A stretch of 5,688 nucleotides of DNA from Rhodospirillales bacterium (GTDB lineage: Bacteria > Pseudomonadota > Alphaproteobacteria > Rhodospirillales > JAOUPW01), in the NCBI GenBank assembly GCA_029879665.1, contig JAOUPW010000157.1:1-5688 (forward strand), read 5' to 3'. This document shows positions 1 through 5,014 of this stretch, one piece after another. Each line of letters begins with the position of its first letter. Within the stretch, counting starts at the first letter, position 1. Both the position numbers and the translations under genes were made by a program. Below the pieces are notes generated by a model that worked only from the letters and a program-made list of their open reading frames with translations, ran no database searches and was not told the DNA's origin.

Positions 1-768
1 CTTGTTTCGACGACAGGGGTCTCGGGTACCGGCGCGCGTGACCGCCACAATCTGGCGATACTCAGCCGCTTCCCGATCAGCTTTCACCAACAGATCATCC
101 ACGATTTGATCCATCCCCCGTCCTACCGGGGGGTGACTGCGGACCCCCCGCCGAAAGAAGCCGAGGAGGTAACCTGGGAGCGGCCGTTTCTCGCCTGTTC
201 CGTCCCCTTGCCCGGCGGACGGACGCTGCATGTGGTGAATCTTCATTTGCGCGCGCCGAGGGCGGCGTTCATCCCCGGACAAAAAAACTCGTCCACCGTC
301 TGGCGGACCGTGCCGGGTTGGGCGGAGGGGTTCTTTCTGGCGGTGATGAAACGGGCCGGGCAGGCGCTTGAAGTTCGGTTGTTTATTGACCAGATGTTCG
401 ATGAGGACCCGGACACGTTGATCGTTGTCGCCGGGGATTTCAATTCGGAAGTTTACGATATCCCTGTTCGCATGATCCGCGGTGACGAAGAAGATACCGG
501 AAACGGGGCGCTGATGCGGCGGATGCTGATCCCCCTTGAGCATAGCCTGCCGGATTCCCGGCGCTATTCAGTCATCCATTCCGGCCGTCCGTTAATGCTG
601 GATCATCTTCTCGCGTCACAGGCCCTGATGTCGTGGTACCGGACCGCAGAGATACATAACGAGGCCCTGGGTGACGAAATGGCGACACCCGCGGTGGTCA
701 GCGGGGCTCCGGAATCCTATCATGCGCCGATGGTTGCTGAATTTCAATTTCCGGGTGAAGAGCCATGA
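1..768 (+). CDS. EEP-fold (endonuclease/exonuclease/phosphatase) family protein, 3' part
   Basis: The frame is open from base 1 to the TGA at 766-768, so 255 residues are visible and the N-terminus lies outside the window. A TTG at 106 could be taken as a start, but coding sequence clearly continues upstream: HNLAILSRFPI at fragment residues 17-27 is the EEP-type strand before the first core loop. Other EEP landmarks follow in order: VVNLHLR (about 78-84), the metal/phosphate motif GDFN (145-148), LDHLL (200-204) with an Asp-His pair, and SYHAPMVAEF (239-248) where the family normally has SDHxP. The fold is known for metal-dependent phosphodiester or phosphomonoester cleavage (DNase I, ExoIII, sphingomyelinase, inositol phosphatases). 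The substrate here cannot be told, nor can a signal peptide be assessed. The Asp-to-Tyr change in the last motif is unusual and may mark a subfamily or altered catalysis. Its stop overlaps the next start (ATGA), so the two are probably translationally coupled. The family call is firm, the function is open. Confidence 0.85.
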   Translation, partial: LVSTTGVSGTGARDRHNLAILSRFPISFHQQIIHDLIHPPSYRGVTADPPPKEAEEVTWERPFLACSVPLPGGRTLHVVNLHLRAPRAAFIPGQKNSSTVWRTVPGWAEGFFLAVMKRAGQALEVRLFIDQMFDEDPDTLIVVAGDFNSEVYDIPVRMIRGDEEDTGNGALMRRMLIPLEHSLPDSRRYSVIHSGRPLMLDHLLASQALMSWYRTAEIHNEALGDEMATPAVVSGAPESYHAPMVAEFQFPGEEP

Positions 769-1088
769 GCCCGATGGGTTCAATTATCCGGCGCCTATCG
801 TTGGCAGGGACGTGCCTAGCGGTATTTTTCAATGTCGGTGCCTGCGCTCCTTCGATACGGTGGCAGAATCCGGGCGTGCCCGAGGATCAGGAAGTCAGAG
901 ATATGTCGGCCTGCAACCGCCTGGCCGCGCGCGAAGTGGAAAAGGAATTCGCCACCGACGACAAAGGATTGGGCGGGGGAAATACGTATCAGGCGCAGAT
1001 GATGCGTTATGATGCGGGAAAGCGGCAAAAGCAATTTTTTAACCACTGTATGCGGGCAAAGGGATACATTGAGAAAACAAAGGAATAA
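765..1088 (+). CDS. small predicted lipoprotein with two conserved-looking cysteines
   Basis: A 107-residue protein. The N-terminus has a short charged stretch (Arg9-Arg10), a hydrophobic segment (about 11-26) and a lipobox VGAC with the lipidated Cys at 27, so a mature protein of about 80 residues is expected on the periplasmic side of a membrane. Position +2 is Ala, which is neutral with respect to inner-membrane retention in the E. coli rule. The mature part has WQNPGVP (33-39), a Cys at 50 in an acidic-to-helical segment, a Gly-rich turn (68-72) and a C-terminal CMRAKGY (95-101). The spaced Cys50 and Cys95 could form a disulfide in the periplasm. The W-x-x-P-G and C-M-x-x-K-G-Y pattern resembles small lipoproteins of unknown function that I associate with alphaproteobacteria, but I cannot name the family. 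ATG 765 overlaps the upstream TGA, which favours coupling; the next Met (774) would also keep the signal peptide. Being a gene is likely; its role is unknown. Confidence 0.75.
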   Translation: MSPMGSIIRRLSLAGTCLAVFFNVGACAPSIRWQNPGVPEDQEVRDMSACNRLAAREVEKEFATDDKGLGGGNTYQAQMMRYDAGKRQKQFFNHCMRAKGYIEKTKE

Positions 1089-1101
1089 CGGGGAAGCTTT
1101 G

Positions 1102-1386
1102 GTGCCGCTGAACGAAAAATCTTTGAAATCGGAACAGGGTCTTAAGGCCCTTCTCGAGCGCGCCGGAGCCCGGCTTGGCATCGATGAGTTGCGCGACGTG
1201 GTGCGGGGCGTGATTGCCGCGCCGCCGCCTCCAGACCCCGACGGCTGGATGTCTTTGATTGCCGTCAACATCGGCGACGAGCTTCGGGAACGTCTCCGTG
1301 CGTACCGGCCGAAGTTGAGCAATCAGATAAGAAGGCGGCGCCGATGCCGCCCAAGGAACGGTTTCAAGTTTTCAGCGATGAGATGA
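1102..1386 (+). CDS. hypothetical protein, 94 residues, overlapping the aminopeptidase start
   Basis: I do not recognise this protein. Starting at GTG 1102, it begins 13 nt after the lipoprotein stop, with a GGGGAAG purine run (1090-1096) as ribosome site. An alternative TTG at 1069 with AAAGGGA upstream would overlap the lipoprotein gene by 20 nt. Residues about 8-40 look like amphipathic helix (repeated LLERAGARLGIDELRDVV), then comes a proline run APPPPDP, then WMSLIAVNIGDELRERLRAYRP (to about residue 74) as another helix. The protein is soluble, with no signal peptide or membrane segment. The last 20 residues, rich in Arg and Cys and ending at TGA 1384-1386, lie mostly in the 43-nt overlap with the aminopeptidase gene and look like out-of-frame read-through rather than selected sequence. 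That raises the possibility that an ancestral stop near 1325 was lost or that a small frameshift occurred. The helical part has coding-type third-position bias, so I favour a real gene. Confidence 0.55.
   Translation: MPLNEKSLKSEQGLKALLERAGARLGIDELRDVVRGVIAAPPPPDPDGWMSLIAVNIGDELRERLRAYRPKLSNQIRRRRRCRPRNGFKFSAMR
1330..1335 (+). promoter_or_regulatory. ribosome binding site of the aminopeptidase gene
   Basis: AGAAGG sits 8 nt before ATG 1344. It supports that start although it lies inside the preceding reading frame, so the aminopeptidase probably initiates independently as well as by coupling. Confidence 0.6.
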
Positions 1387-3134
1387 AACGGCGGAACCTG
1401 GATGGGTTCCTCATTCCCCGCAGTGATGAATTTCAGGGCGAATATGTTTCCTGCCGCTCTGAGCGCCTGGCCTGGCTGACAGGATTCACCGGTTCGGCGG
1501 GGCTGGCGATCGTCCTGCAAACAAAAATCATCCTGTTCGTGGACGGTCGCTATACCCTTCAGGCGAAAACGGAAACGGATGGGCGGTTATGTGAAATCCG
1601 ACATCTTAATGCGGAACCGCCCGCCGACTGGATTGCCGCCAGTTTTCCCGCCCGGGGACGTCTGGGCTATGATCCCTGGCTGCACGCGCCCAGGGATATT
1701 GAACGTTACGAGCCCGCGTGCGAAAAGGTGGGCGCCGCCCTGGTGGCCTGCGATGATAATCCGGTGGATGCGGTCTGGCCGGATCAGCCGCCGCCGCCCA
1801 TATCCCCGGTGGTGCCCCACCCCATTCGCTATGCCGGCAGGCCGAATACGGACAAACAGTTGGAAGTCGCGGCGCTGCTTAGAAGAGACGGCGTGGATGC
1901 GGTCGTCGTGACGGCGCCGGACTCCGTCGCCTGGCTTTTGAATCTCCGTGGCGGCGACGTTCCTTTTTCCCCGTTGCCCTTATCCTTCGCCATCGTTCAT
2001 GCCGACGGCGGCGTCGATTTGTTTATCGACCGGCGCAAGCTTATTCCCGGGATCGAAACGCACCTGGGAAAGACCGTGCGCATCGCCGATATGAAAAATT
2101 TTATTCTCACTTTGGAAGAACTCGGCGCCGGCGGGAAAACGATTCGCATCAATCCGGCCAAGGTTCCGCAACGGGCGTTTGCTTGCCTGAAACAGGCGGG
2201 CGCCACCTTGTCCAGGGGCGAGAATCCGTGTGCCCTTTCCCAGGCGGTCAAGAACGAAACCGAACTTAAGGGTATCCGCGCCGCGCATCGCCGCGACGGC
2301 GCCGCGCTTTGCCGGTTTTTTGCCTGGCTTAGCGAGAAGGGGCCGGCGGGAGAGTTGAGCGAGATCACCGCCGCCGCCCGGATCGATGCCCTCCGCCGTG
2401 AAGACGATCTGTTCCAGGGGTGCAGTTTCCCCACCATCTCCGGAGCCGGACCCAACGGCGCCGTTGTCCATTACCGGGCAACGGAACAAACCGACCGCAA
2501 GCTTGAAACCGGATCGCTTTATCTGGTCGATTCCGGAGGGCAGTACCTGGATGCCACCACCGATGTCACCCGCACCATTGCCATCGGCACCCCTTCGGCG
2601 GAAATGCGGGACCGCTTCACCCGGGTACTCAAAGGGCACATCGCCATTGCCTCGGCCCGCTTCCCCGCGGGAACCAAAGGCGCGCAACTTGATTCCCTGG
2701 CCCGCCTCGCCCTGTGGGACGCCGGCCTGGATTATGATCACGGCACCGGCCACGGAGTCGGATGCTATCTGAATGTCCATGAAGGGCCGCAGGGGATTTC
2801 CAAAACTGCTGGAAGCGCTCCCTTGATGCCGGGCATGGTGGTGTCCAATGAACCGGGGTATTACAAGGCCGGCGCCTACGGCATCCGAATAGAAAACCTG
2901 CTTGCGGTCATTTCCGGCCCGCAGCCCCAGGGGGCGGAAAAAGATGTGTTCGGCTTTGAAGTCCTGACCCTGGCGCCGATCGATCTGGCGCTGGTGAAGG
3001 CAGACATGCTGAATTCTTCGGAAAAGGCCTGGCTCAACGATTACCATGGCCGGGTGCGCGATACGATTTCTCCTCTGGTGGACGAAAAAACAGCCGCTTG
3101 GCTGAAAACGGCGACCGAGCCCCTCTCTAAGTAA
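1344..3134 (+). CDS. Xaa-Pro aminopeptidase (aminopeptidase P, M24B family, long three-domain form)
   Basis: A complete 596-residue enzyme that removes the N-terminal residue from peptides whose second residue is proline. The family is cytosolic and uses a two-metal (usually Mn) centre; no signal peptide is seen. Order of parts: creatinase-type N domain (about 5-135, with GFLIPRSDEFQGEYV and ERLAWLTGFTGSAG), a second non-catalytic creatinase-like domain (about 155-305), the pita-bread catalytic domain (about 310-530), and a short C-terminal M24 extension (about 535-596). Metal ligands are all visible: Asp396 and Asp407 (DSGGQYLDATTD), His470 (HGTGHGVG), Glu503 (NEPGYY) and Glu517 (RIEN). His376, His466 and His479 match the other active-site histidines of the family. 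The spacing agrees with the eukaryotic XPNPEP1 type rather than the shorter E. coli PepP (about 440 residues), so I give no symbol, though databases may call it pepP. It is the last gene of the left block; a promoter for the next gene follows within 65 nt. Confidence 0.95.
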   Translation: MPPKERFQVFSDEMKRRNLDGFLIPRSDEFQGEYVSCRSERLAWLTGFTGSAGLAIVLQTKIILFVDGRYTLQAKTETDGRLCEIRHLNAEPPADWIAASFPARGRLGYDPWLHAPRDIERYEPACEKVGAALVACDDNPVDAVWPDQPPPPISPVVPHPIRYAGRPNTDKQLEVAALLRRDGVDAVVVTAPDSVAWLLNLRGGDVPFSPLPLSFAIVHADGGVDLFIDRRKLIPGIETHLGKTVRIADMKNFILTLEELGAGGKTIRINPAKVPQRAFACLKQAGATLSRGENPCALSQAVKNETELKGIRAAHRRDGAALCRFFAWLSEKGPAGELSEITAAARIDALRREDDLFQGCSFPTISGAGPNGAVVHYRATEQTDRKLETGSLYLVDSGGQYLDATTDVTRTIAIGTPSAEMRDRFTRVLKGHIAIASARFPAGTKGAQLDSLARLALWDAGLDYDHGTGHGVGCYLNVHEGPQGISKTAGSAPLMPGMVVSNEPGYYKAGAYGIRIENLLAVISGPQPQGAEKDVFGFEVLTLAPIDLALVKADMLNSSEKAWLNDYHGRVRDTISPLVDEKTAAWLKTATEPLSK

Positions 3135-3151
3135 AGGCAATCCCTAAATCC

Positions 3152-3188
3152 AAGGGGGTTATGCGCCAAATTCTTGCAGAATCCCCTT
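3152..3188. repeat. inverted repeat between the aminopeptidase and MaoC genes
   Basis: AAGGGGGTT (3152-3160) pairs with AATCCCCTT (3180-3188) over 9 bp with one G-T pair. After a mismatch, TGC/GCA (3162-3164 with 3176-3178) adds 3 bp around an 11-nt loop. It lies 17 nt after the aminopeptidase stop, so an RNA hairpin could end or protect that transcript. It is not a canonical intrinsic terminator, because it is followed by AAAACC rather than a T run. The right arm overlaps the -35 box of the next promoter, so a DNA-level operator role is an alternative. Confidence 0.4.
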
Positions 3189-3202
3189 AAAACCACTATA
3201 TT
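3174..3202 (+). promoter_or_regulatory. sigma70-type promoter for the MaoC gene (and probably ribF)
   Basis: The -35 TTGCAG (3174-3179, within a CTTG context typical of alphaproteobacteria) and the -10 TATATT (3197-3202) are separated by the optimal 17 nt. Transcription would start near 3209, leaving a leader of about 70 nt before ATG 3280. This TSS lies upstream of the TTG at 3220, so it does not by itself exclude that start. Confidence 0.55.
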
Positions 3203-3265
3203 GCAGTGCAGAATAAATATTGCGCCGCACAATCCTCCTCGCGTCCGTCGCGGCGCCACTTCCCA

Positions 3266-3270
3266 AAGGA
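3266..3270 (+). promoter_or_regulatory. ribosome binding site deciding the MaoC start
   Basis: AAGGA lies 9 nt before ATG 3280. The frame is open further upstream to a TTG at 3220, but that start has no purine-rich site and would add 20 residues that do not belong to the hydratase fold. ATG 3280 is therefore chosen. Confidence 0.6.
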
Positions 3271-3279
3271 ACCCAAGGC

Positions 3280-3729
3280 ATGGGCACGGTCACAGACATC
3301 ACCCGCGAGTTGCACGGTTATTATTTCGAAGACCTGGAAGAAGGCATGTCGGATATCTACGGCAAGACCATCTCGGATGCAGATATCATCTTGTTTTCGG
3401 GGATTTCCGGGGACATCAACCCGGTTCATCTCAATCATGAATTCGCCTTCGAGACCATGTTTGAAGGGTGCATCGCCCACGGCATGCTGACCGCAAGCCT
3501 GATTTCCACCGTGATCGGCACCAAGCTGCCGGGAGCCGGCTGTATCTACGTTAACCAGAACCTCGCCTTCAAGGCCCCGGTTAAATCCGGCGATACGGTA
3601 ACGGCGCGGGTGACCGTCGAAAAACTAATCCCCAAGAAGAAGTTCGTTGAACTGAAAACCGTTTGCACCGTAAAGGATAAGGTTGTTATCGACGGTTCGG
3701 CGACGGTGATGGTGCCCTCGCGTTCGTAA
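3280..3729 (+). CDS. MaoC-type (R)-specific enoyl-CoA hydratase
   Basis: A 149-residue single hot-dog-fold protein of the MaoC/PhaJ class. Residues 39-52 (FSGISGDINPVHLN) carry the hydratase 2 motif with catalytic Asp45 and His50, five residues apart as in Aeromonas PhaJ. The following AHGMLTASLIS (about 65-75) is the usual helix. FKAPVKSGDTVTARVTV (about 94-110) is the conserved second half of the fold, and the length is typical of the stand-alone enzyme. The family adds water to trans-2-enoyl-CoA to give (R)-3-hydroxyacyl-CoA, linking beta-oxidation to polyhydroxyalkanoate or fatty-acid metabolism. Some members act on other CoA thioesters, so the exact substrate is open. The protein is cytosolic with no signal peptide. 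It has its own promoter just upstream and is followed by ribF after 68 nt. Location next to ribF and ileS is a gene order I associate with this bacterial group rather than a pathway link. Confidence 0.9.
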   Translation: MGTVTDITRELHGYYFEDLEEGMSDIYGKTISDADIILFSGISGDINPVHLNHEFAFETMFEGCIAHGMLTASLISTVIGTKLPGAGCIYVNQNLAFKAPVKSGDTVTARVTVEKLIPKKKFVELKTVCTVKDKVVIDGSATVMVPSRS

Positions 3730-3772
3730 GGGGGCTCCCGGCGCCGCAGGGGCGATAATCCTTGACCCCGGC

Positions 3773-3778
3773 AGGAGG
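3773..3778 (+). promoter_or_regulatory. displaced Shine-Dalgarno sequence upstream of ribF
   Basis: A perfect AGGAGG is found, but 19 nt before the ribF ATG at 3798, against the usual 5-9. No in-frame start codon lies at a better distance. GGCG (3777-3780) could pair with CGCC (3794-3797) and shorten the effective distance, a weak 4-bp possibility. Whether this site serves ribF is uncertain. Confidence 0.35.
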
Positions 3779-3797
3779 CGCTGACACTTTTCCCGCC

Positions 3798-4739
3798 ATG
3801 CGGATCTTTCGACATTTTGAAGCTTTGCCGGCCGAATGCCGTGGCGCCGTGGTTGCCATCGGCAACTTTGACGGGGTTCACCGGGGCCATAAGGCGGTAA
3901 TCGGCGAAGCCGGCAGCCTTGCCAGGGCGGCCGGCGTTCCCTGGGCGGTTTTGACCTTCGAACCCCACCCGCGAACCGTATTCCGCCCCGCCGATGAACC
4001 TTTCCGCCTGACTCCGTTCAGGGCCAAGGCCCATCACATAGAAGAAATGGGCGCGGATATCTTGATCGTGCAGCATTTCGACAAGGAATTTTCGCTACGC
4101 TCCGCCGAGGATTTCGTAACCGAAGTTCTGGTTGAAGGCCTGGCGGCGCATCACGTCGTCTCCGGATATGATTTTGTCTTTGGTCACGGCCGTGGCGGCG
4201 ATTGCGATCTTCTTTTGCACATGGGCAAAGAGAAGGGCTTCGGGTTTACCGCCGTTCAGGCGGTGGTCGATGAACACGGCGATGTTTATTCCTCGACCCG
4301 TGTCCGGGACTGCCTGCGCAATGCCGACCCCAAGGCGGCGGCGCGCATTTTAGGCCGCCCCTTTGAAATCGACGGCCGGGTGGAACACGGCGACAAACGT
4401 GGCCGCACCATCGGCTGGCCGACGGCCAATCTATATCTTGATGAATTCCTGCGCCCGGCGCGTGGCGGGTATGTAATCCGCGCCGGTATCGACAAGGGAG
4501 CGGCCACGGTTTGGCACGACGGCATCGCCAACCTGGGAATAAGGCCGACTTTTGAGAAATCGGACCTTGTTCTCGAGGTCCACCTTTTCGATTTTAACGG
4601 GGATCTGTACGGTCAGCACCTCCGGGTTCAGTTCATCGATTTTCTCCGTCCGGAAATCAAGTTCGACAGCGTCGAAGCCCTGATCGCACGGATTGAGGCG
4701 GATGTGATCACCGCACGCAGGATTCTTAGTGAGGCCTAA
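3798..4739 (+). CDS. ribF: bifunctional riboflavin kinase / FAD synthetase
   Basis: A 313-residue cytosolic enzyme that phosphorylates riboflavin to FMN and then adenylylates FMN to FAD. The N-terminal nucleotidyltransferase (FMN adenylyltransferase) module spans about 1-175. It has IGNFDGVHRGH (21-31, the HxGH-type nucleotide site), LTFEPHP (52-58), GYDFVFGHGR (123-132) and SSTRVR (165-170, equivalent to the ISSTxxR signature). The C-terminal riboflavin kinase module (about 180-310) has GRTIGWPTAN (202-211, nucleotide/metal loop with the Pro-Thr-Ala-Asn motif), ANLGIRPTF, and Glu260 in LEVHLFDF, the position of the catalytic base. Length and domain order are the normal bacterial RibF. The frame is open back to a TTG at 3762, but MRIFRHFEALP is the usual N-terminus in relatives, so ATG 3798 is preferred despite the poorly spaced Shine-Dalgarno site. 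It follows the MaoC gene on the same strand and is probably co-transcribed with it. ileS follows after a long regulated-looking gap. Confidence 0.95.
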   Translation: MRIFRHFEALPAECRGAVVAIGNFDGVHRGHKAVIGEAGSLARAAGVPWAVLTFEPHPRTVFRPADEPFRLTPFRAKAHHIEEMGADILIVQHFDKEFSLRSAEDFVTEVLVEGLAAHHVVSGYDFVFGHGRGGDCDLLLHMGKEKGFGFTAVQAVVDEHGDVYSSTRVRDCLRNADPKAAARILGRPFEIDGRVEHGDKRGRTIGWPTANLYLDEFLRPARGGYVIRAGIDKGAATVWHDGIANLGIRPTFEKSDLVLEVHLFDFNGDLYGQHLRVQFIDFLRPEIKFDSVEALIARIEADVITARRILSEA

Positions 4740-4771
4740 ATTCCGATTTTTCCCGTATGTTCCACGTCTTT

Positions 4772-4797
4772 CCCCAAAGCCTGCCCCAAAGCTTGCC
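4772..4797. repeat. 12-bp tandem direct repeat upstream of ileS
   Basis: CCCCAAAGCCTG (4772-4783) is followed directly by CCCCAAAGCTTG (4784-4795) and another CC, two copies with one mismatch. The second copy runs into the -35 box of the candidate ileS promoter. It may be a pair of protein-binding half-sites or simple slippage. Confidence 0.5.
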
Positions 4798-4816
4798 ATG
4801 TTTCCGGCTGGGGCAG
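4781..4816. repeat. inverted repeat straddling the candidate ileS promoter
   Basis: CTGCCCCA (4781-4788) and TGGGGCAG (4809-4816) are perfect 8-bp complements separated by 20 nt. The left arm lies just before the -35 box and the right arm abuts the -10 box, the geometry of an operator. An RNA hairpin ending the ribF transcript is also possible, but no T run follows it. Confidence 0.45.
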
Positions 4817-4822
4817 TATAGT
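4793..4822 (+). promoter_or_regulatory. candidate ileS promoter
   Basis: TTGCCA (4793-4798, in a CTTG context) and TATAGT (4817-4822) are 18 nt apart, a good sigma70/RpoD-type pair for an alphaproteobacterium. Transcription would begin near 4829-4830, giving ileS an untranslated leader of about 185 nt. No comparable promoter pair was found closer to the ileS start. Confidence 0.5.
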
Positions 4823-4829
4823 CCGCCCC

Positions 4830-4913
4830 ATGAATGCCTTCGAAACCCAGATGGTCCGGCTGGCAGCCCCGGCAGCCCCAGTGTTCGGGGGCGGCGGCAT
4901 GCGAATTACCTGA
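4830..4913 (+). CDS. possible 27-residue leader peptide in the ileS leader
   Basis: ATG 4830 begins a 27-codon frame ending with TGA 4911-4913. The ATG falls within a nucleotide or so of the predicted transcription start, so it would be translated as a leaderless or near-leaderless message; no Shine-Dalgarno site precedes it. The peptide starts MNAFETQMVR, has an Ala-Pro repeat coded by a 9-nt tandem duplication (GGCAGCCCC at 4862-4870 and 4871-4879), a Gly4 run, and ends MRIT. Only one Ile codon is present (ATT 4905-4907), two codons before the stop. It does not resemble a known protein. Position between promoter and stem-loop suggests a regulatory frame, but so short a frame is easily a chance occurrence. 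Confidence 0.28.
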   Translation: MNAFETQMVRLAAPAAPVFGGGGMRIT

Positions 4914-4954
4914 CCCGCGCTGAAGGGGGCCGGAACCGGCTCCTTTACGCGGGT
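4913..4954 (+). promoter_or_regulatory. strong stem-loop in the ileS leader (attenuator-like)
   Basis: The outer stem ACCCGCG (4913-4919) pairs with CGCGGGT (4948-4954) over 7 bp. After a small internal loop (CTG opposite A), the inner stem 4923-4932 pairs with 4937-4946 over 10 bp (two G-T pairs), closed by a GAAC tetraloop. It begins on the last base of the leader-frame stop codon and lies 60 nt before the ileS ATG. Downstream sequence is only moderately T-rich (TGTTCGCCGTTCTTTCC), so it is not a textbook terminator. It could be a weak terminator of ribF read-through, an attenuator, or an mRNA processing or stability element. Confidence 0.45.
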
Positions 4955-5014
4955 GTTCGCCGTTCTTTCCGCCATAATTTTCCCATACCGAATAATATTT
5001 GAAGAGACTCACTT

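Noticed and set aside
106..108. TTG as start of the EEP protein
   Set aside because: The frame is open to base 1, and the conserved NLAILSRFPI strand lies upstream of this codon, so it is an internal Leu codon.
1980..3140. Long 386-codon open frame on the minus strand
   Set aside because: It lies entirely under the well-supported aminopeptidase gene, is a product of the GC-rich codon pattern, and its translation shows no recognisable domain.
3220..3279. N-terminal extension of the MaoC protein from TTG 3220
   Set aside because: There is no ribosome site there, the added residues are not part of the fold, and ATG 3280 has AAGGA at 9 nt.
3762..3790. Possible promoter TTGACC-17-CACTTT placing transcription start at the ribF ATG
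   Set aside because: The -35 box is fair, but the -10 matches the consensus at only two positions; ribF is more simply transcribed with the MaoC gene.
4757..5002. 81-codon plus-strand frame in the ribF-ileS gap
   Set aside because: No ribosome site and no recognisable motif; the repeat content (Pro-Gln-Ser-Leu twice) comes from the 12-bp DNA repeat, and it runs through the promoter and stem-loop.
4431..5012. 193-codon minus-strand frame across the ribF end and the ileS leader
   Set aside because: More than half is antisense to the conserved riboflavin kinase domain, and the translation (Gly/Arg rich, no motif) looks like shadow coding.
4740..5014. T-box or FMN riboswitch in the gaps before ileS or ribF
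   Set aside because: I see no T-box bulge sequence with a terminator/antiterminator pair and no FMN-element conserved boxes; the ribF gap (3730-3797) is also too short for an FMN riboswitch.
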